A stretch of 64,000 bases of DNA from Craterostigma plantagineum (taxonomy: Eukaryota > Streptophyta > Magnoliopsida > Lamiales > Linderniaceae): the NCBI GenBank assembly GCA_027422505.1, contig JAPQWV010000017.1, positions 19,717,501-19,781,500 of the forward strand. The letters are read 5' to 3'. A model generated the notes under the pieces. That model made no database searches. It had not been told where the DNA came from and saw only the letters and a program-made list of their open reading frames with translations. Position 1 is the first letter of the stretch. The number at the start of each line of letters is the position of its first letter. Below are positions 47,031-58,036 of the stretch, piece by piece. The position numbers and the translations under genes are program-made.

Positions 47031-48182
47031 TCAGAGAAACAACTGCCTACACTGACCTGCTTCGACCTCTCGGGGGCAATAAGGGCACTTAAAAGGCCTC
47101 GTGGCGTTGTTCTTGGACAGCTTCGTAATGGACTGCTTACACAAAACGTGCCCACACGGCAAAAGCATAGGAGGGTTGTCCTCGCTGGCCTGCTCTCGGC
47201 TCACGGGGCAGACAAAAACAGAGTGGAACTGAAAATCCCTGTCCAAATCGATGGGCACGGGCAGTTGCTTCATCGACTGCCATTCTTGCTTCTTCGCAGT
47301 CATAACGTTCATCAGCTTCAAAAGCGTGGGCAGCCCTTGAACGCCAGCTTCAACCACGACGCTCAATGGGCTCTCAAAAGGCTGACCCATTAGGCTCAAG
47401 AACTGCTGCCCCAGTTCGCCGGGCAGCCTCTCATAGTGAGCGGAGGATAGCAGCTCGGCATAGGGCGACGATTCTAGCTTACCGGCCCATAATAGGCAAG
47501 CCATTAGCTTCTGTACTTCGGCTGTGTGCTTGGAGAATATCGGGGCGAAGAAGGTCCTTGCATAGGAGAGGGCTTCTTCTCTGTTGCTGCTGCTTCCCTG
47601 TAAGATCTCGACGAATCTAAGGCGGTGGAGCTTCAGTTCGATGTCAGAACCTATTTGCTCGAGGTGGTCGTGGTTTTGGGTTGCCCATATGAGGGCGGGC
47701 TCGAGGTTTCGGGCCCTAAGGGACTCGAGTATGTGGAACAGTTCTTGGTACGGGCCCTTTTGCTGGGCAGCTTCGGGCAGGTTGCATTCGCTTGTGAAGC
47801 AGTCGGCGGCCGCGAACTGGCCCGTGCGGTATAAATGGCTTGCGATGATTCCGTTTAGTGTTTGTGGGTCGAAGTCTATGTTTCGATAAGCCTTGGAGAT
47901 GTCAGGGTTGAAGGATTTTTCGAGGAGCTTAGGGTATTTGGTTAAGGCGAGGTTTAGCTCTTTCTGCGAGGATTCGAGGTGGTTGAGGGGTAAGATTTCT
48001 GTGAGCAAGTTCTGCAGTTCGTTGAGGATTGTCTTGTGATCGGTGTTGAGGGAGTGTATTCTTGACAGTGCTTGTTCTATTTCCTGTCCAAGTTGGTTGA
48101 TCATGTCTTGGGACTTGGAGGAAGAAACCTTTTGCTTCTTTAAGACTCGGTCGAAAGCGTCTGTAATGGAACTTAAATCCAT
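47031..48182 (-). CDS. RMD5: RMND5/GID2-like RING E3 ubiquitin ligase subunit (CTLH complex)
   Basis: A single open frame of 383 codons with no introns in the coding part. Layout: N-terminal helical region; LisH-like motif about 107-138 (TLNGIIASHLYRTGQFAAAD); CTLH about 145-201 (QELFHILESLRARNLEPALI); CRA about 198-290; and an RMND5-type RING at 325-369 (CPVSREQ, PCGHVLCKQ, CPYC) that lacks some canonical zinc ligands, as usual in this family. Length matches plant homologues as I recall them. The family is the catalytic RING half of the GID/CTLH ubiquitin ligase, which pairs with a MAEA/GID9 protein in cytosol and nucleus. The ATG at 48182 has a stop-free, conserved start (MDLSSITDAFDRVLKKQKVS). 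This is the one intact host gene in the window. A truncated tandem copy lies at 53856-54395. Confidence 0.93.
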   Translation of the reverse strand: MDLSSITDAFDRVLKKQKVSSSKSQDMINQLGQEIEQALSRIHSLNTDHKTILNELQNLLTEILPLNHLESSQKELNLALTKYPKLLEKSFNPDISKAYRNIDFDPQTLNGIIASHLYRTGQFAAADCFTSECNLPEAAQQKGPYQELFHILESLRARNLEPALIWATQNHDHLEQIGSDIELKLHRLRFVEILQGSSSNREEALSYARTFFAPIFSKHTAEVQKLMACLLWAGKLESSPYAELLSSAHYERLPGELGQQFLSLMGQPFESPLSVVVEAGVQGLPTLLKLMNVMTAKKQEWQSMKQLPVPIDLDRDFQFHSVFVCPVSREQASEDNPPMLLPCGHVLCKQSITKLSKNNATRPFKCPYCPREVEAGQCRQLFL

Positions 48183-48232
48183 TATTGCTGATGTTCGGGC
48201 TCGATATAACGGTTGGTTTCAAGCTTCGCCGC

Positions 48233-49266
48233 CTGGAAAAAGGATGGGAAGAAAAGAGTTCATTAATTTCAAACTTTGAACACAACTAAGACCATGCAAA
48301 AAACTTAAATAACTTATTCAGAGAAGGTAAGCATCCTACAAGACATATCCTCAGAAACAGCAAACCCCACAGCCCCATACTCGAATGTATTTGAGATTAA
48401 AGGGGTTTGTCATAAACATATTGATCTGATTTTCATACTTGATCCATTGCTTTATTAAGTAGATGACTTGTATCTTGTATCATAGAAATGAAGGGTAATA
48501 AGCCTATAGGACTCCAGAAAAGGTTCGATGAAAAATGTGTGTCCACTTTCAGCTTCATGGTTAGGGACTATGTTCTTAAAGAGGCACACTACACCTATAT
48601 AAAGATAGATATATTCTAAAGTACATTTTTGGTAACTTTATACTTCTGAGGCAAGGGGGAAAATGGTCGTCAATACTTTTGTCCACCCATACTGAATCAA
48701 TCTCAACAGACAACCTCAATCTTATGTCCAACATCAGCACTAAGGATCGGACACCATAGGCTGAGGCCACCATTTGTTGGCCATTGCAAAACCCCAAAAC
48801 AGTGAACTTGGAATTTCAGTGGCATAACATGAATCCTATGATGCTATCCAATTTCAATTCGATACTCATCCATAAGATGAAATATAAGCAATCCAACAGA
48901 TAACTCCAACAGAAAAACTCCTAATAACCAAAACCAATAACGGGTTATGGCTAAGAGAACACTTCAACATATAGAATATAACAGTTCAATCCTCACCCAT
49001 ATGCCGCTATCCATTTAATATTATCACAGAGAGTTGAGCAAAAAGCACTCGATCATAAAGAACTGGAGCATCAGCATAGCGAACAAGATTCAAGAATCGA
49101 CGACAATCAGCAGATACCCAAAGAAACGAAAGACTCCAAACAAATTAATCAGAAATAAAATCGCGAATCAAGCTAAGAATTCACCGAGTCAAAGGATTAA
49201 AAACCCGAAACATACAGGCATGAGATTCGCACATACGGAGAAACGCAATTACAGATAAAATCTCAC
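48233..49266 (-). other. Probable intron in the 5' UTR of the RMND5-like gene
   Basis: On the minus strand CTTTGCG|GTGAGATTT (donor, 49266) and CATCCTTTTTCCAG|GCGGCG (acceptor, 48233) are good splice sites around 1034 bp without coding sequence. The acceptor is 51 bases from the ATG. The same borders are largely kept in the duplicated copy. This is an inference from sequence only. Confidence 0.6.
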
Positions 49267-49538
49267 CGCAAAGTGTGCGAAGATGGAGAAAAAACGTGAC
49301 GAGGATTGAAGAAGGGGCAAATAGAAATCGAAATCGGTTGAAATAGACGATTTTGCCCCTCACAAGTAGAATCGAAATCGGTGAACTTGGGCCTCGTTTT
49401 ATCAGTCAAGCCCACCAAGTAGAGCTTTCTCATTGCAAAGATTCCAAAGAGGTGACGTAATTATTATTTGAATATTTTTAAAAACATTGTATAAAATTAT
49501 AAATTTAATTGTATTTGTCGAATGTTGTTAGATATATG
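49267..49538 (-). promoter_or_regulatory. 5' UTR and promoter-proximal region of the RMND5-like gene
   Basis: This region lies upstream of the probable leader intron and is duplicated at about 55470-55640. No clear TATA box was identified. Confidence 0.4.
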
Positions 49539-49546
49539 ATTCTTAT

Positions 49547-50190
49547 TAGGGCTGAGAAAAATATCCGAAAACCGAATTCCGATCCGTTATCTGGTTGTCA
49601 AAACCCAAAAAATATCCAGTTTTAAAAACCGGATCGGATACGGATTGTGGTTTGTCTAAAGTTAGGATATCCGATATCCGGTTTTATAGTTAAAAATAAT
49701 AATAAAAAATATAAAAATAGCCGCAAAAGAAAAAATTAAGGTCCAAAAAGGAAAATAAAATCGTCAAAGTAGAATATCTAAATTTATATTATTTTATTAT
49801 TGCAAAAAACTTTGTTAGAGATTGAAATTAAAAAAGATAAACACATCGAGATTCAAGTTAAAAAATTACTGTGAATTTGTGGTAATGTGTTCATTATTTA
49901 TTATGTAATTTTGAATCATAAATTCAAATATTACTATGTGTAGGAATTCTTATATGAAAAAATATTTTTTTGAGTTGATAAGAAATAAAAAAAATGATTT
50001 TCAAAGAAAATAATAACATATAAGAAAAATAAATTTAAAAAACGGACGCAGATATCCGGTTTAAATATCCGAATAAAGCGGATATCCGATTTTCGGTTAT
50101 CAGTTTAAAACCAAACCAGATATCATTTTTTGATATCCGAAAATTCGGACATCCGAATTTCGGTCGGATATCCGATTTTGCTCACCCCTA
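49547..50190. mobile_element. hAT-type non-autonomous element, TSD ATTCTTAT
   Basis: Ends TAGGGCTGAG and CTCACCCCTA are inverted repeats. ATTCTTAT flanks both sides (49539-49546 and 50191-50198). The interior has repeated GGATATCCG palindromes near both ends and an AT-rich middle, with no ORF. It is absent from the duplicated copy of this region as far as can be traced. Confidence 0.9.
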
Positions 50191-50198
50191 ATTCTTAT

Positions 50199-50772
50199 CG
50201 TTATAAAAAAATATTAAAACCCGTAAATAACTTTCTAAGTACGATTATAATAATAATAAGAATAATAATAATAATAGAGAGCTAGATAACTTGTTTTTAT
50301 TCAATGCTTCTTAATAGTTTTTTACACAACCACATATTTATACTGCTACAAATTCATTATTACAACTTTTTCTACCCCTCATATTATCAACATTATTATT
50401 CAATTAATTTTTACAACATTCAATATATTACCTCCAAATCAAAACTTTCAAATTAAAAAAATTCAGCAATAATCCAAAAACATCCACATGTAAATTATTT
50501 TTTAAAGAATGAAATGTTATTGGTTGATTAGTGTACGGGCCGACCCAATTCTCTCTAAATAAACATTGGCTAATTGGGCCCATTGGCCTATTTGATCGTC
50601 GACACATCTATACTATTTTATTAAGGTTCAGGACTTTGTATAAGCCGTCATATTGGTCTGTTAATGAAGTTCATTAGAAAAAAAGCCAATTAATAAGTTT
50701 TGAAGGAAAACCACTAACTACCTCTTACTATTTTTAAATAATTACTAGTTTAGTTAATTATTATTCTAACTT
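50199..50772. repeat. Intergenic segment duplicated at 59836-60195
   Basis: From about 50440 (TACCTCCAAATC) to 50772 the sequence matches about 59850-60195 with small differences (GGCTAATTGGGCCCATTGGC, GACACATCTATACTA, TTACTAGTTTAGTTAATTA). An (AAT)n microsatellite lies at about 50247-50277. No gene is seen. Confidence 0.85.
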
Positions 50773-51052
50773 TGTTGGCCCTCTTGTTACCAAACAAGGA
50801 TCAAAAGATTGCCACAAAGTTAAGATACGTAAAAAACACCTTGAGTGTGTGTTCGTGTATGTATTTAACGTTGGCGGCTTCCACTTAATTTCTTTCGATA
50901 AAAATCCTAACGAGTTTAATGGGCTTTATATACCACAGTTGGTGCCCAATACTCAAACTATTAGCATATTATATTTCTCACCCAAACTACATAATAACAA
51001 AATACACCGAAGAAAAAAGATAATTAGATGACGCTACTTAATATTCCTACCA
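50773..51052 (-). mobile_element. 3' LTR of the truncated Sirevirus
   Basis: In element orientation it starts TGGTAGGAATATTAAGTAG at 51052 after CTAAGGGGAGAT and ends CTTGTTTGGTAACAAGAGGGC...ACA at 50773. It is clearly related to the LTR at 20797-21100 in its ends, but the middle differs. Confidence 0.82.
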
Positions 51053-51070
51053 ATCTCCCCTTAGCGTCCT

Positions 51071-51796
51071 TTATCTTGGCGTCCTCTGCATCTTTCTTTT
51101 CTTGGGTTTTACCTGAGCATAGACTGATCTTCTGAGTCCTAAGAAGTGCTCATACGATCGCAACCTTCTACGGAAGGACAGTCGATCAGAGATGACATCG
51201 ATCATCTTCTCATATTTCTCTTGGACTTCTGCCTCCTCAAACCTTAGTTGCTCCAGAATCCTTTTGAGTTTGTTTCGAATGATCAGAAGGGTTCCGTCGC
51301 AAAATTTGGTGATCTCTGACATCTTCATTAGCAGTTTCTCTCCCTTGTAGTTGATGTATACCACTGCGGGATCGTCTTCATGAAATATGTGGCATTGACC
51401 GTAATTGGAATCTGGGAGTTCGAACGATGGATTTGTGAGATTCACCTTCTTCAAGTTGCTTTCCAGCACCATTTGGAGGTCATGAGTTGCATTAAACTTG
51501 ACCTGGCGCAACAGGAATCGCTTCAGAGCGTTGTAGCCCAACTTGAGTTCTGGGTTCTGAAGAATACCAAGCATACTGTAGCTTCTCACTATTTGTTCGA
51601 TGTCTTCACCTCTGATGTAAGCGAGATCGGCTTCAATTAGTTCTTCGATTTTGTCGTCTTCTCTATGCACCTTGTAGATAGGATATTCTATGCGGCAAAA
51701 CATCTCCTTTCGTACTCCCAGGACTGCTCTAATTCTAGGTCTTTTCGTCTCCTCTCTTCGGAGAACAGCCAAGTCATTTCCTTTTCCGCTGAACAT
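51071..51796 (-). CDS. Extra 3' ORF of the truncated Sirevirus, C-terminal part, open
   Basis: A 241-codon open frame corresponds to 20057-20788 in the other element, where it is broken. Blocks: LAVLRREETKRPRIRAVLGV, LKRFLLRQVKFNATHDLQMV, EITKFCDGTLLIIRNKLKRI, FRRRLRSYEHFLGLRRSVYA and a basic end. Charged, helical, no membrane segment. The stop is 18 bases from the LTR. It is retained as an open frame although the rest of the element is gone. Function unknown. Confidence 0.75.
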   Translation of the reverse strand: MFSGKGNDLAVLRREETKRPRIRAVLGVRKEMFCRIEYPIYKVHREDDKIEELIEADLAYIRGEDIEQIVRSYSMLGILQNPELKLGYNALKRFLLRQVKFNATHDLQMVLESNLKKVNLTNPSFELPDSNYGQCHIFHEDDPAVVYINYKGEKLLMKMSEITKFCDGTLLIIRNKLKRILEQLRFEEAEVQEKYEKMIDVISDRLSFRRRLRSYEHFLGLRRSVYAQVKPKKRKMQRTPR

Positions 51797-53855
51797 GAGT
51801 CTTCGACAAAGATTGTAGATATACTGATGGGCTTTTCGCTATGAGAGATGAGTTAGACATCTTAATTCCAGCTCGTCCATCTTCTTAATTTTGTCCTCCT
51901 TCCTTCAGATCTCTTTCGAATCTCTTTTTGATATGGAGCTGTCACCTTGGCGTTTGTCCATGGTAGGTTCAGGTCTTCTCCTATCTTCGACTTCGACGAG
52001 GGCAGTCCTCATCGACGACCGTGTGTTGGAGAAGCTTTGGAAGTTCTGGGATCTCAGGTTCGTAGTCTTCCCCTTCTTCGAGTTCTTCTTCTTCGATTCG
52101 GGCCAGACTTATGTTTGCCTTCAAGAGGAAGAATCTGACAAATTTCTATTAAGCTTTTGGCCATGTCCGGATCCATCGGTTGAGTTAGACAATCTTCGTT
52201 GAAGATATACTTCCACGTTGTTATGTGGGTTGTATTGTATAGCTCTTCAAAGGATAGAATTGGCTCGTCCGTCGAAAGAGATAGGGTATGAGATGGAGAT
52301 GGCTCGTCGGTCGAGGTAGGGAGATGCTTAAAGTGGCTAAGTCTTGGGAGGTGGAGATTATTGTGGTGTGGACTGGTGAAGAGGCTTCCTTTCGAGATGA
52401 TGACGAAGACTCTTTTTTTTGGGTTGTATGGGTAGTTTGGGTAGTGGTTGTCTGCTGCATTTGAGGCTGGGACTCCCTTGCTCTAGTCTCTGCTTCCCTC
52501 GGGATGGCCCTCATCCTCAGGTCGTCATGTGGTTGACGAGACGTCTGGGCCTCGGCTCGGCAAGACATCGCCTCTAGGTGGTGCGAGGCGTTGTCCTTCG
52601 CTGAGGCGCACCCGAGGCGACGCCTCAGTGCAAGGCATTGATGCGCCTGGTCGGTGAGGCGGTCGCCTCACTCAATAGTTGCAGGTAGCAGCTTAGGGTT
52701 GAAGACGACGTAGGTTGAAGACAGCTCTAAATCCCTATTTTATGGCTTTTCTATTTTAAATGGGCTTATTTTAACTATGGGCCTGTTTGTATTTAATAGT
52801 TCAAATCTATAAGCACAATTATTGTATTTTTTAAATTTTTATTTCTTCAAAATCGTACCAGCCCTGAGTTCGTCTTTCAAACTGATTTCTTTATCTAGTT
52901 GTGTCCTACCTAATATCTCCGTTACAAAATACCATACTTCATATTGATTAATATCACTGCCCCTAAAAAATATTTTAAAATAATAAGACAAGTGACAAAA
53001 CATGTCTTCTGCTTGTTCATATTATTCTATCCTAACATTATTTGTTTGCATATTTTGACTAGTTCGATTTTGATTACATTCATATCTTGCACAAAAAATT
53101 TTACCATCATAAGATAACTATGTTAAGTATAAGTTATGAATTAGTAATCATGAATATGATATATGTATATGTTATATTTCTATATATAATAAATTCGCCT
53201 CGGTTTTGTGAGGTGGGCGCCTTATTTAAGCCTCGCCTCTGAGGCAAGGCAGTGGCCTATCGCCTTTGTGCGCCTTTCGCCTCAAATAACACTGGGCAAG
53301 ACAGTGGAGTCTCCAGCCGCCTTTTTATTTCTTGCTCTCTTTCATTTAGGAAAGGCGTGGTGTTGTGTTGAGTCTTGCCAGCAGGATATCGTGGAGTTCT
53401 TCTATAGTAACACTCCACGGGTCAGCATCAGAGGGAGAAAGAGGCATGTGTAGCAGGCTCTTCTTTGAGGACGGGGGCTTCGCCTTTGTCTCGGGTTGAG
53501 GTGCCGAGTTCGTTGTAGACTCGGTTCATGATGGACTCCTCGAGACTCTTTGCGAATTCGGCGAGGCTAGCCTCTATCACGAATGGGGAAACAAACGGGA
53601 CGGTGCCACGAAGGCGGTCCTTCACAACGTAGTAAAGATGACTGACGTGCCGCCTGTTTGCACAGACTTGAGAAATCGGGGTCACTCAGGCTCACCGTTG
53701 TCATCGAGACTGAGACTAGCTCAGTTCGATGGCCCACATCAGCAGCTGTAAAGACGTTGACCGCTGGGGGACTTCGGCTCAGTCTTTGACTAGCATCTAA
53801 CACGGAGACGTCGTAGAGCGTTCGGGCCAGATCACCAAGATCGGGCGGTGCAGTA
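51797..53855 (-). pseudogene. Extra 3' ORF of the truncated Sirevirus, N-terminal part, disrupted
   Basis: Frame-broken pieces match 18790-20050: 52568-52221 (CRAEAQTSRQPHDD), 53685-53428 (IEASLAEFAKSLEESIMNRV, YNELGTSTRDKG) and 53803-53567 (VNVFTAADVGHRTELVS). The DNA element at 52568-53294 splits it between the codons for RRLETPLS and CRAEAQTS. The segment homologous to the first 400 residues of the ORF is not present. Confidence 0.75.
52568..53294. mobile_element. Non-autonomous DNA element inserted in the extra ORF, 9-bp TSD
   Basis: GGCAAGACA occurs directly on both sides (52559-52567 and 53295-53303). Removing the element and one repeat rejoins the reading frame seen in the other Sirevirus copy. 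The right end reads AATAACACTG (CAGTGTTATT inward). Both ends are rich in GCCTCGCC/GAGGCG words. The termini are not good inverted copies of each other, so the superfamily (hAT or Mutator) is open. Confidence 0.8.
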
Positions 53856-54395
53856 AAGTCGATCTCAGAACCTATTTTCTCGAGGTGGTCGTGGTTTTGG
53901 GTGGCCCATATGAGGGCGAGCTCGAGGTTTCCGGCCCTAAGGGACTCGAGTATGTGGAACAGTTCTTGGTACGGGCCCTTTTGCTGGGCAGCTTCGGGCA
54001 GGTTGCATTCGCTTGTGAAGCAGCGGCTGCGAACTGGACCGTGCGGTATAAACGGCTTGCGATGGTTCCGTTTAGGATTTGTGGGTAGAAGTCTATGTTT
54101 CGATAAGCCCTTGAGATGCCGGGGTTGAAGGATTTTTCGAGGAGCTTAGGGTATTTGGTTAAGGCAAGCTCTAGCTCTTTCTGCGTGGATTCGAGGTGGT
54201 TGAGGGGTGAGATTTCTGTTATGTTCTGCAGTTCGTTGAGGATTGTCTTGTGATCGGTGTTGGAGAGTGTATTCTTGACAGCGCTTGTTCTATTTCTTGT
54301 CCAATTTGGTTGATCATGTCTTGCGACTTGGAGGAAGAAACCTTTTGCTTCTTTATGACACGGTCGAAAGTGTCTGTAATGAAACTTAAACCCAT
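53856..54395 (-). pseudogene. Truncated second copy of the RMND5-like gene
   Basis: The minus strand from the ATG at 54395 matches the intact gene at 48182 leftwards for about 540 bp. It covers roughly the first 180 residues and ends at the fusion with Sirevirus sequence. Small indels shift the frame (for example after the SRIHS-equivalent near 54270), so no protein of the family can be made. CTLH is cut and CRA and RING are missing. Confidence 0.9.
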
Positions 54396-55640
54396 TATTG
54401 GTGATATTCGGGCTTGATATAACAGTTGGTTTCAAGCTTCAGCGCCTGGAAAAAGGATGCGAAGCAAAGAGTTCATTCTCTAATTTCAAACTTAGAGCAC
54501 AACTAAGCCCATGCAAAAAACTTAAATAACTTATTCAGAGAAGGTAAGCATCCTACAAGACATATCCTCAGAAACAGCAAACCCCATTTTAGCCCCATAC
54601 TCGAATGTATTTGAGATTAAAAGGGTTTGTCATAAACATATTAATCTGATTTTCATACTTGATCTATTGCTTAATTAAGTCGATGACTTGTATCTTGTAA
54701 TCATAGAAATGAAGCAAAAAAAGTTCGATGAAAAATGTGTATCCACTTTCGATGTTCTTAAAGAGGCACACTACACCTACATAACGATAGATATATTCTA
54801 AAGTACATTTTCGGTAACTTTACACTTCTAAGGCAAGGGGGGAAATGGTCCTCAATACTTTTGTCCACCCATACTGAATCAATCTCAACAGACAACCTCA
54901 ATCTTATGTCCTACATCAGCACTAAGGATCGGACACCATAGGCCGAGGCCACCATTTGTTGGCCATTGCAAAACCCCAAAACAGTGAACTTTGAATTTCA
55001 GTGGCATAAAATGAATCCTATGATGCTATCCAACTTTAATTCGATATTCATCCATAAGATGAAATATAAGCAATCCATCAGATAACTCCAACAGAAAAAC
55101 TTCTAATAACCAAATCCGATAATGAGTTATGGCTAAGAGAGCACTTCAACGTAAAAAATATAACAGCTCAATCCTCACCCATATGCCGCTATCCATTTAA
55201 TATTATCAGAGAGTTGAGGCACTCGATTATAAAAGTAATAATTATATTAATTTACAATAACGGACAATCAACCAAGAGAAAACGAACAAGATGCAAGAAT
55301 CGACGACAATCAGCAGATACCCAAGAAACGAACGACTCCAAATAATAAAATCGCAGATCAAGCTAAGAATTTTCCGAGTGAAAGGATTAAAAATAACGAC
55401 ACATACATGCATGAGATTCACATATACGGAGAAACGCAATTACAGATAAAAATCTCACAGCAAAGTGTGCGAAGATGGAGAAAAGACGTGCCGACGATTG
55501 AAGAAGGGGCAAATAGAAATTGAATCATGAATATACGATTTTGCTCGCAAATAGAAATCGAAATCGGCCAACTGGGCCACGTTTTTATCAGTCAAAGCCC
55601 ACCAAGTAGAGCTTTCTCCTGCAATCTCCAACCATTTCTC
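54396..55640 (-). repeat. Duplicated 5' flank and leader intron of the RMND5-like gene
   Basis: It corresponds to 48183-49440 almost end to end, for example CATAGGCCGAGGCCACCATT at about 54938 against the equivalent at about 48756. The donor of the leader intron has changed (CTTTGCTGTGAG). No gene is seen. Confidence 0.88.
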
Positions 55641-56137
55641 CATATATATAAAGTTTACATTTTCTTCGTGTATAGAATTTAAACAGTATTCCAACCATCT
55701 GTCCTATATTTCACTCTAAACAGAAAATTCTCATTATATTTCAATTTTTATTTTAATGTATTATAAAATATTCCATGAAACTCTAAAATAATTAAATTAT
55801 CTAAATATGATCCTATTAACTTTTATTAAATTAAATTATCAAAAACAATATCTATGATTTTTCATAAAATAAACTTACATGAGAGTAGTGTACGATTAAA
55901 ATTAAAGTTAAAAATATTAATATAACAATTTTCTAAATAAAAATATTCTCTCTCTTCTAGCACTGCGTCTTCCTCGAATGCTTCGAGCACAAATTCCATG
56001 AAATATCCCCAAATTATTTAAGAGAATAAATTAATTAAAATTAAAGAATTAAAAAGAAACTGAAAAATATAAAGAATAGAGATAAGGAGGAATGGTTCCC
56101 CATACACGGGGCTACACTATTCATTCCTCTATGCTTG
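55641..56137. other. AT-rich segment without gene
   Basis: It does not match the corresponding part of the first duplication copy, so one copy has an insertion or deletion here. No ORF or element ends were recognised. Confidence 0.4.
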
Positions 56138-56992
56138 TGTTGAGATTACGAGCTCAAAACTCGTCGGAGTGTCGCCGGAGAGAGTCTGAAGTCATCGAGA
56201 TTGGACACGACCGGATTTAACTTGAGAGAGTGTGCTGAAATGATGAAGATCCCAGGTTGAATGTAAGCTGTTCGATAAGATGCGGGAAGGATCAGATGGT
56301 CGAGTTTAAACTTGAGGTTTAAAATGTGAGCCGACAGATGACGCGCGAGATGAGATCGAACGGATGGTGTTTGACGCACAGTTACTTATAAAACACTGTA
56401 ACGATTTTATAAAAGAAGGTCACGTGAGATCTGAGGCGCCCGATCTGATGAAGAAAATCAAACGGCTTAGGTTTTATCCACCTGGGAAATAAGAATATTC
56501 TCACATGGTTATTATGTCAGAATTCTGTAATGATTTCGCATAGTTCGATCGTGAAAGATGCCGATTAAAGGGCTAGGATTGAACGCACATAGGTCTGCAA
56601 CATATTCTTGGAGAGACGAGGTTGTGTCATGCTTGTGAGCTAACACGTTTCTTTGATGAAAAGGCTCACTCGAGCACAGTTATAAATACCAGAATTTTTC
56701 TGGGTTCGGGTTGTCATTTTTGCGAGTTCATACTTCTTGTAGAGTGAGAATCACTATGAGGTGTAAACACGAGCGCTGTAGATGGGTAGGGCTCTAATAC
56801 AAAGGGGGATCGGTTGATCCATGGATGTAGGCTGAAGTTTCAGCCGAACCAGGTTAAATCTCTATTTTCTTTTGTATTTTCTGGTTTCGTTTTCAGTTCG
56901 TTTAAGCTTCCGATTGTTCGTATCAATCTACACGAGTGTCACACACATATTATACAGTGAATCACGAATCCAACGATTCCTATTTCTCAACA
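56138..56992 (+). mobile_element. 5' LTR of the copia derivative
   Basis: TGTTGAGA ... TCTCAACA, an 8-bp perfect terminal inverted repeat, 855 bp. A TATA-like TATAAATACC is at about 56681. It is followed by ATTGGTGCAGTGAGCGTGG, where the primer site should be; this differs from the iMet type of the other elements. Confidence 0.88.
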
Positions 56993-57033
56993 ATTGGTGC
57001 AGTGAGCGTGGACGAGAGCTCAATTCTCCGAAC

Positions 57034-57940
57034 GATGGCTACCATGACGAAGTTGGAGATGGTGGTGATTAATGGGTCGAATGATTTTGGGCTGTGAAAG
57101 CTCAAAATGAAGGTTGTGCTCGTGAAAGGATTGGAGGAGGCTCTGAAGGCCGAGGCTGAGATGGAATGGGCCACATTGACTGCGCAAAGAAGAAGCTCAG
57201 GGAAAAAGCTTATTCATCGCTAATCGACTGCTTGTCTGACAGTGTGCTTCGTCGGATAGCAACGGAGACTTCAGCGGAGCATATTTGGAAGAAGCTCGAT
57301 GCTCTTTACTTGATCTCTAGCTCGCAGATTGCACCTCAAACAAGCCTTATACAAGTTCCAAATGGTGGATGGCTAGGCCCTAGAGCAGCAAGGAAACGAC
57401 TTCCAAATGATGGTGTTGGATGTTCAAAATATCGGGAAGGAAGTTAAGGATGAAGATCAAGCTCTTCTCCTATTGTGTGCTCTTCCACCGAGCCATGATT
57501 ACTTCAAAGAAGCTCTCATGTATGGAAGGGGGAGGTTGAAGATGGAGGATGTGCTCTCCGCACATAGCTCCAAGCAACTAAACATGAAGAAACCTCTTAA
57601 TGCTTTTGAAGTTGCAAATGAAGGGAATATGTTGATGGCATAAGGGAAATCCAAGCAATAGAAAGAAGGGGAATGGGAAGGGTAAGGCTGAGACTAGGAG
57701 GTGTTACAACTGTGAGGAAGTGGGACACATCAAGAGATTTTGCCCAAAGTTGCAAAAGGAAAATATTAAAATCAAGCTCATCCGGTTACAAATGGGGATG
57801 ATTTTGAGTATGCCAATGTTCTTCCTGTCTCGGAACTTGAGGAGGGTGAAGAATGTACCTTGACTCGGGTTCTAGCTTTCATATAACTTGCAACAAGGCG
57901 TGGTTGCAATGTTATAAAGAGTTGGAAGGAAAATCGGTGA
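57034..57940 (+). pseudogene. Copia Gag with intact zinc knuckle, and protease remnant
   Basis: Gag pieces: MATMTKLEMVVINGSNDFGL (57034 on), a block at 57166-57330 (LIDCLSDSVLRRIATETSAE, HIWKKLDALY) and 57407-57643 (LLLCALPPSHDYFKEALMYG). A complete CCHC knuckle, CYNCEEVGHIKRFC, follows at about 57703-57746. Then a protease-like LDSGSSFHIT appears near 57860 (frame-shifted). Several stops and frameshifts are present. Confidence 0.82.
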
Positions 57941-58036
57941 AGTAGGGTAATGGAAAAACCTGTGAAGTTTTGGGATGTGGTTCCATTCGATTGAAGCTGG
58001 AAAATAGTGATGTGGTGATCCTAAAAGATGTGAGGT

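Larger units (their letters stand above)
50773..53855 (-). mobile_element. Truncated Sirevirus-like element (3' LTR and extra ORF)
   Basis: On the minus strand the order is extra ORF, polypurine tract, 3' LTR, related to 17449-21100. Pol, gag and the 5' LTR are missing. The left edge is at the LTR end (50773). The right edge (about 53855) joins the middle of a second RMND5-like copy, so the break is a deletion and not a normal end. Confidence 0.87.

Noticed and set aside
47366..47889. Plus-strand ORFs inside 47031-48182
   Set aside because: Antisense of the intact RMND5-like gene, with no independent support.
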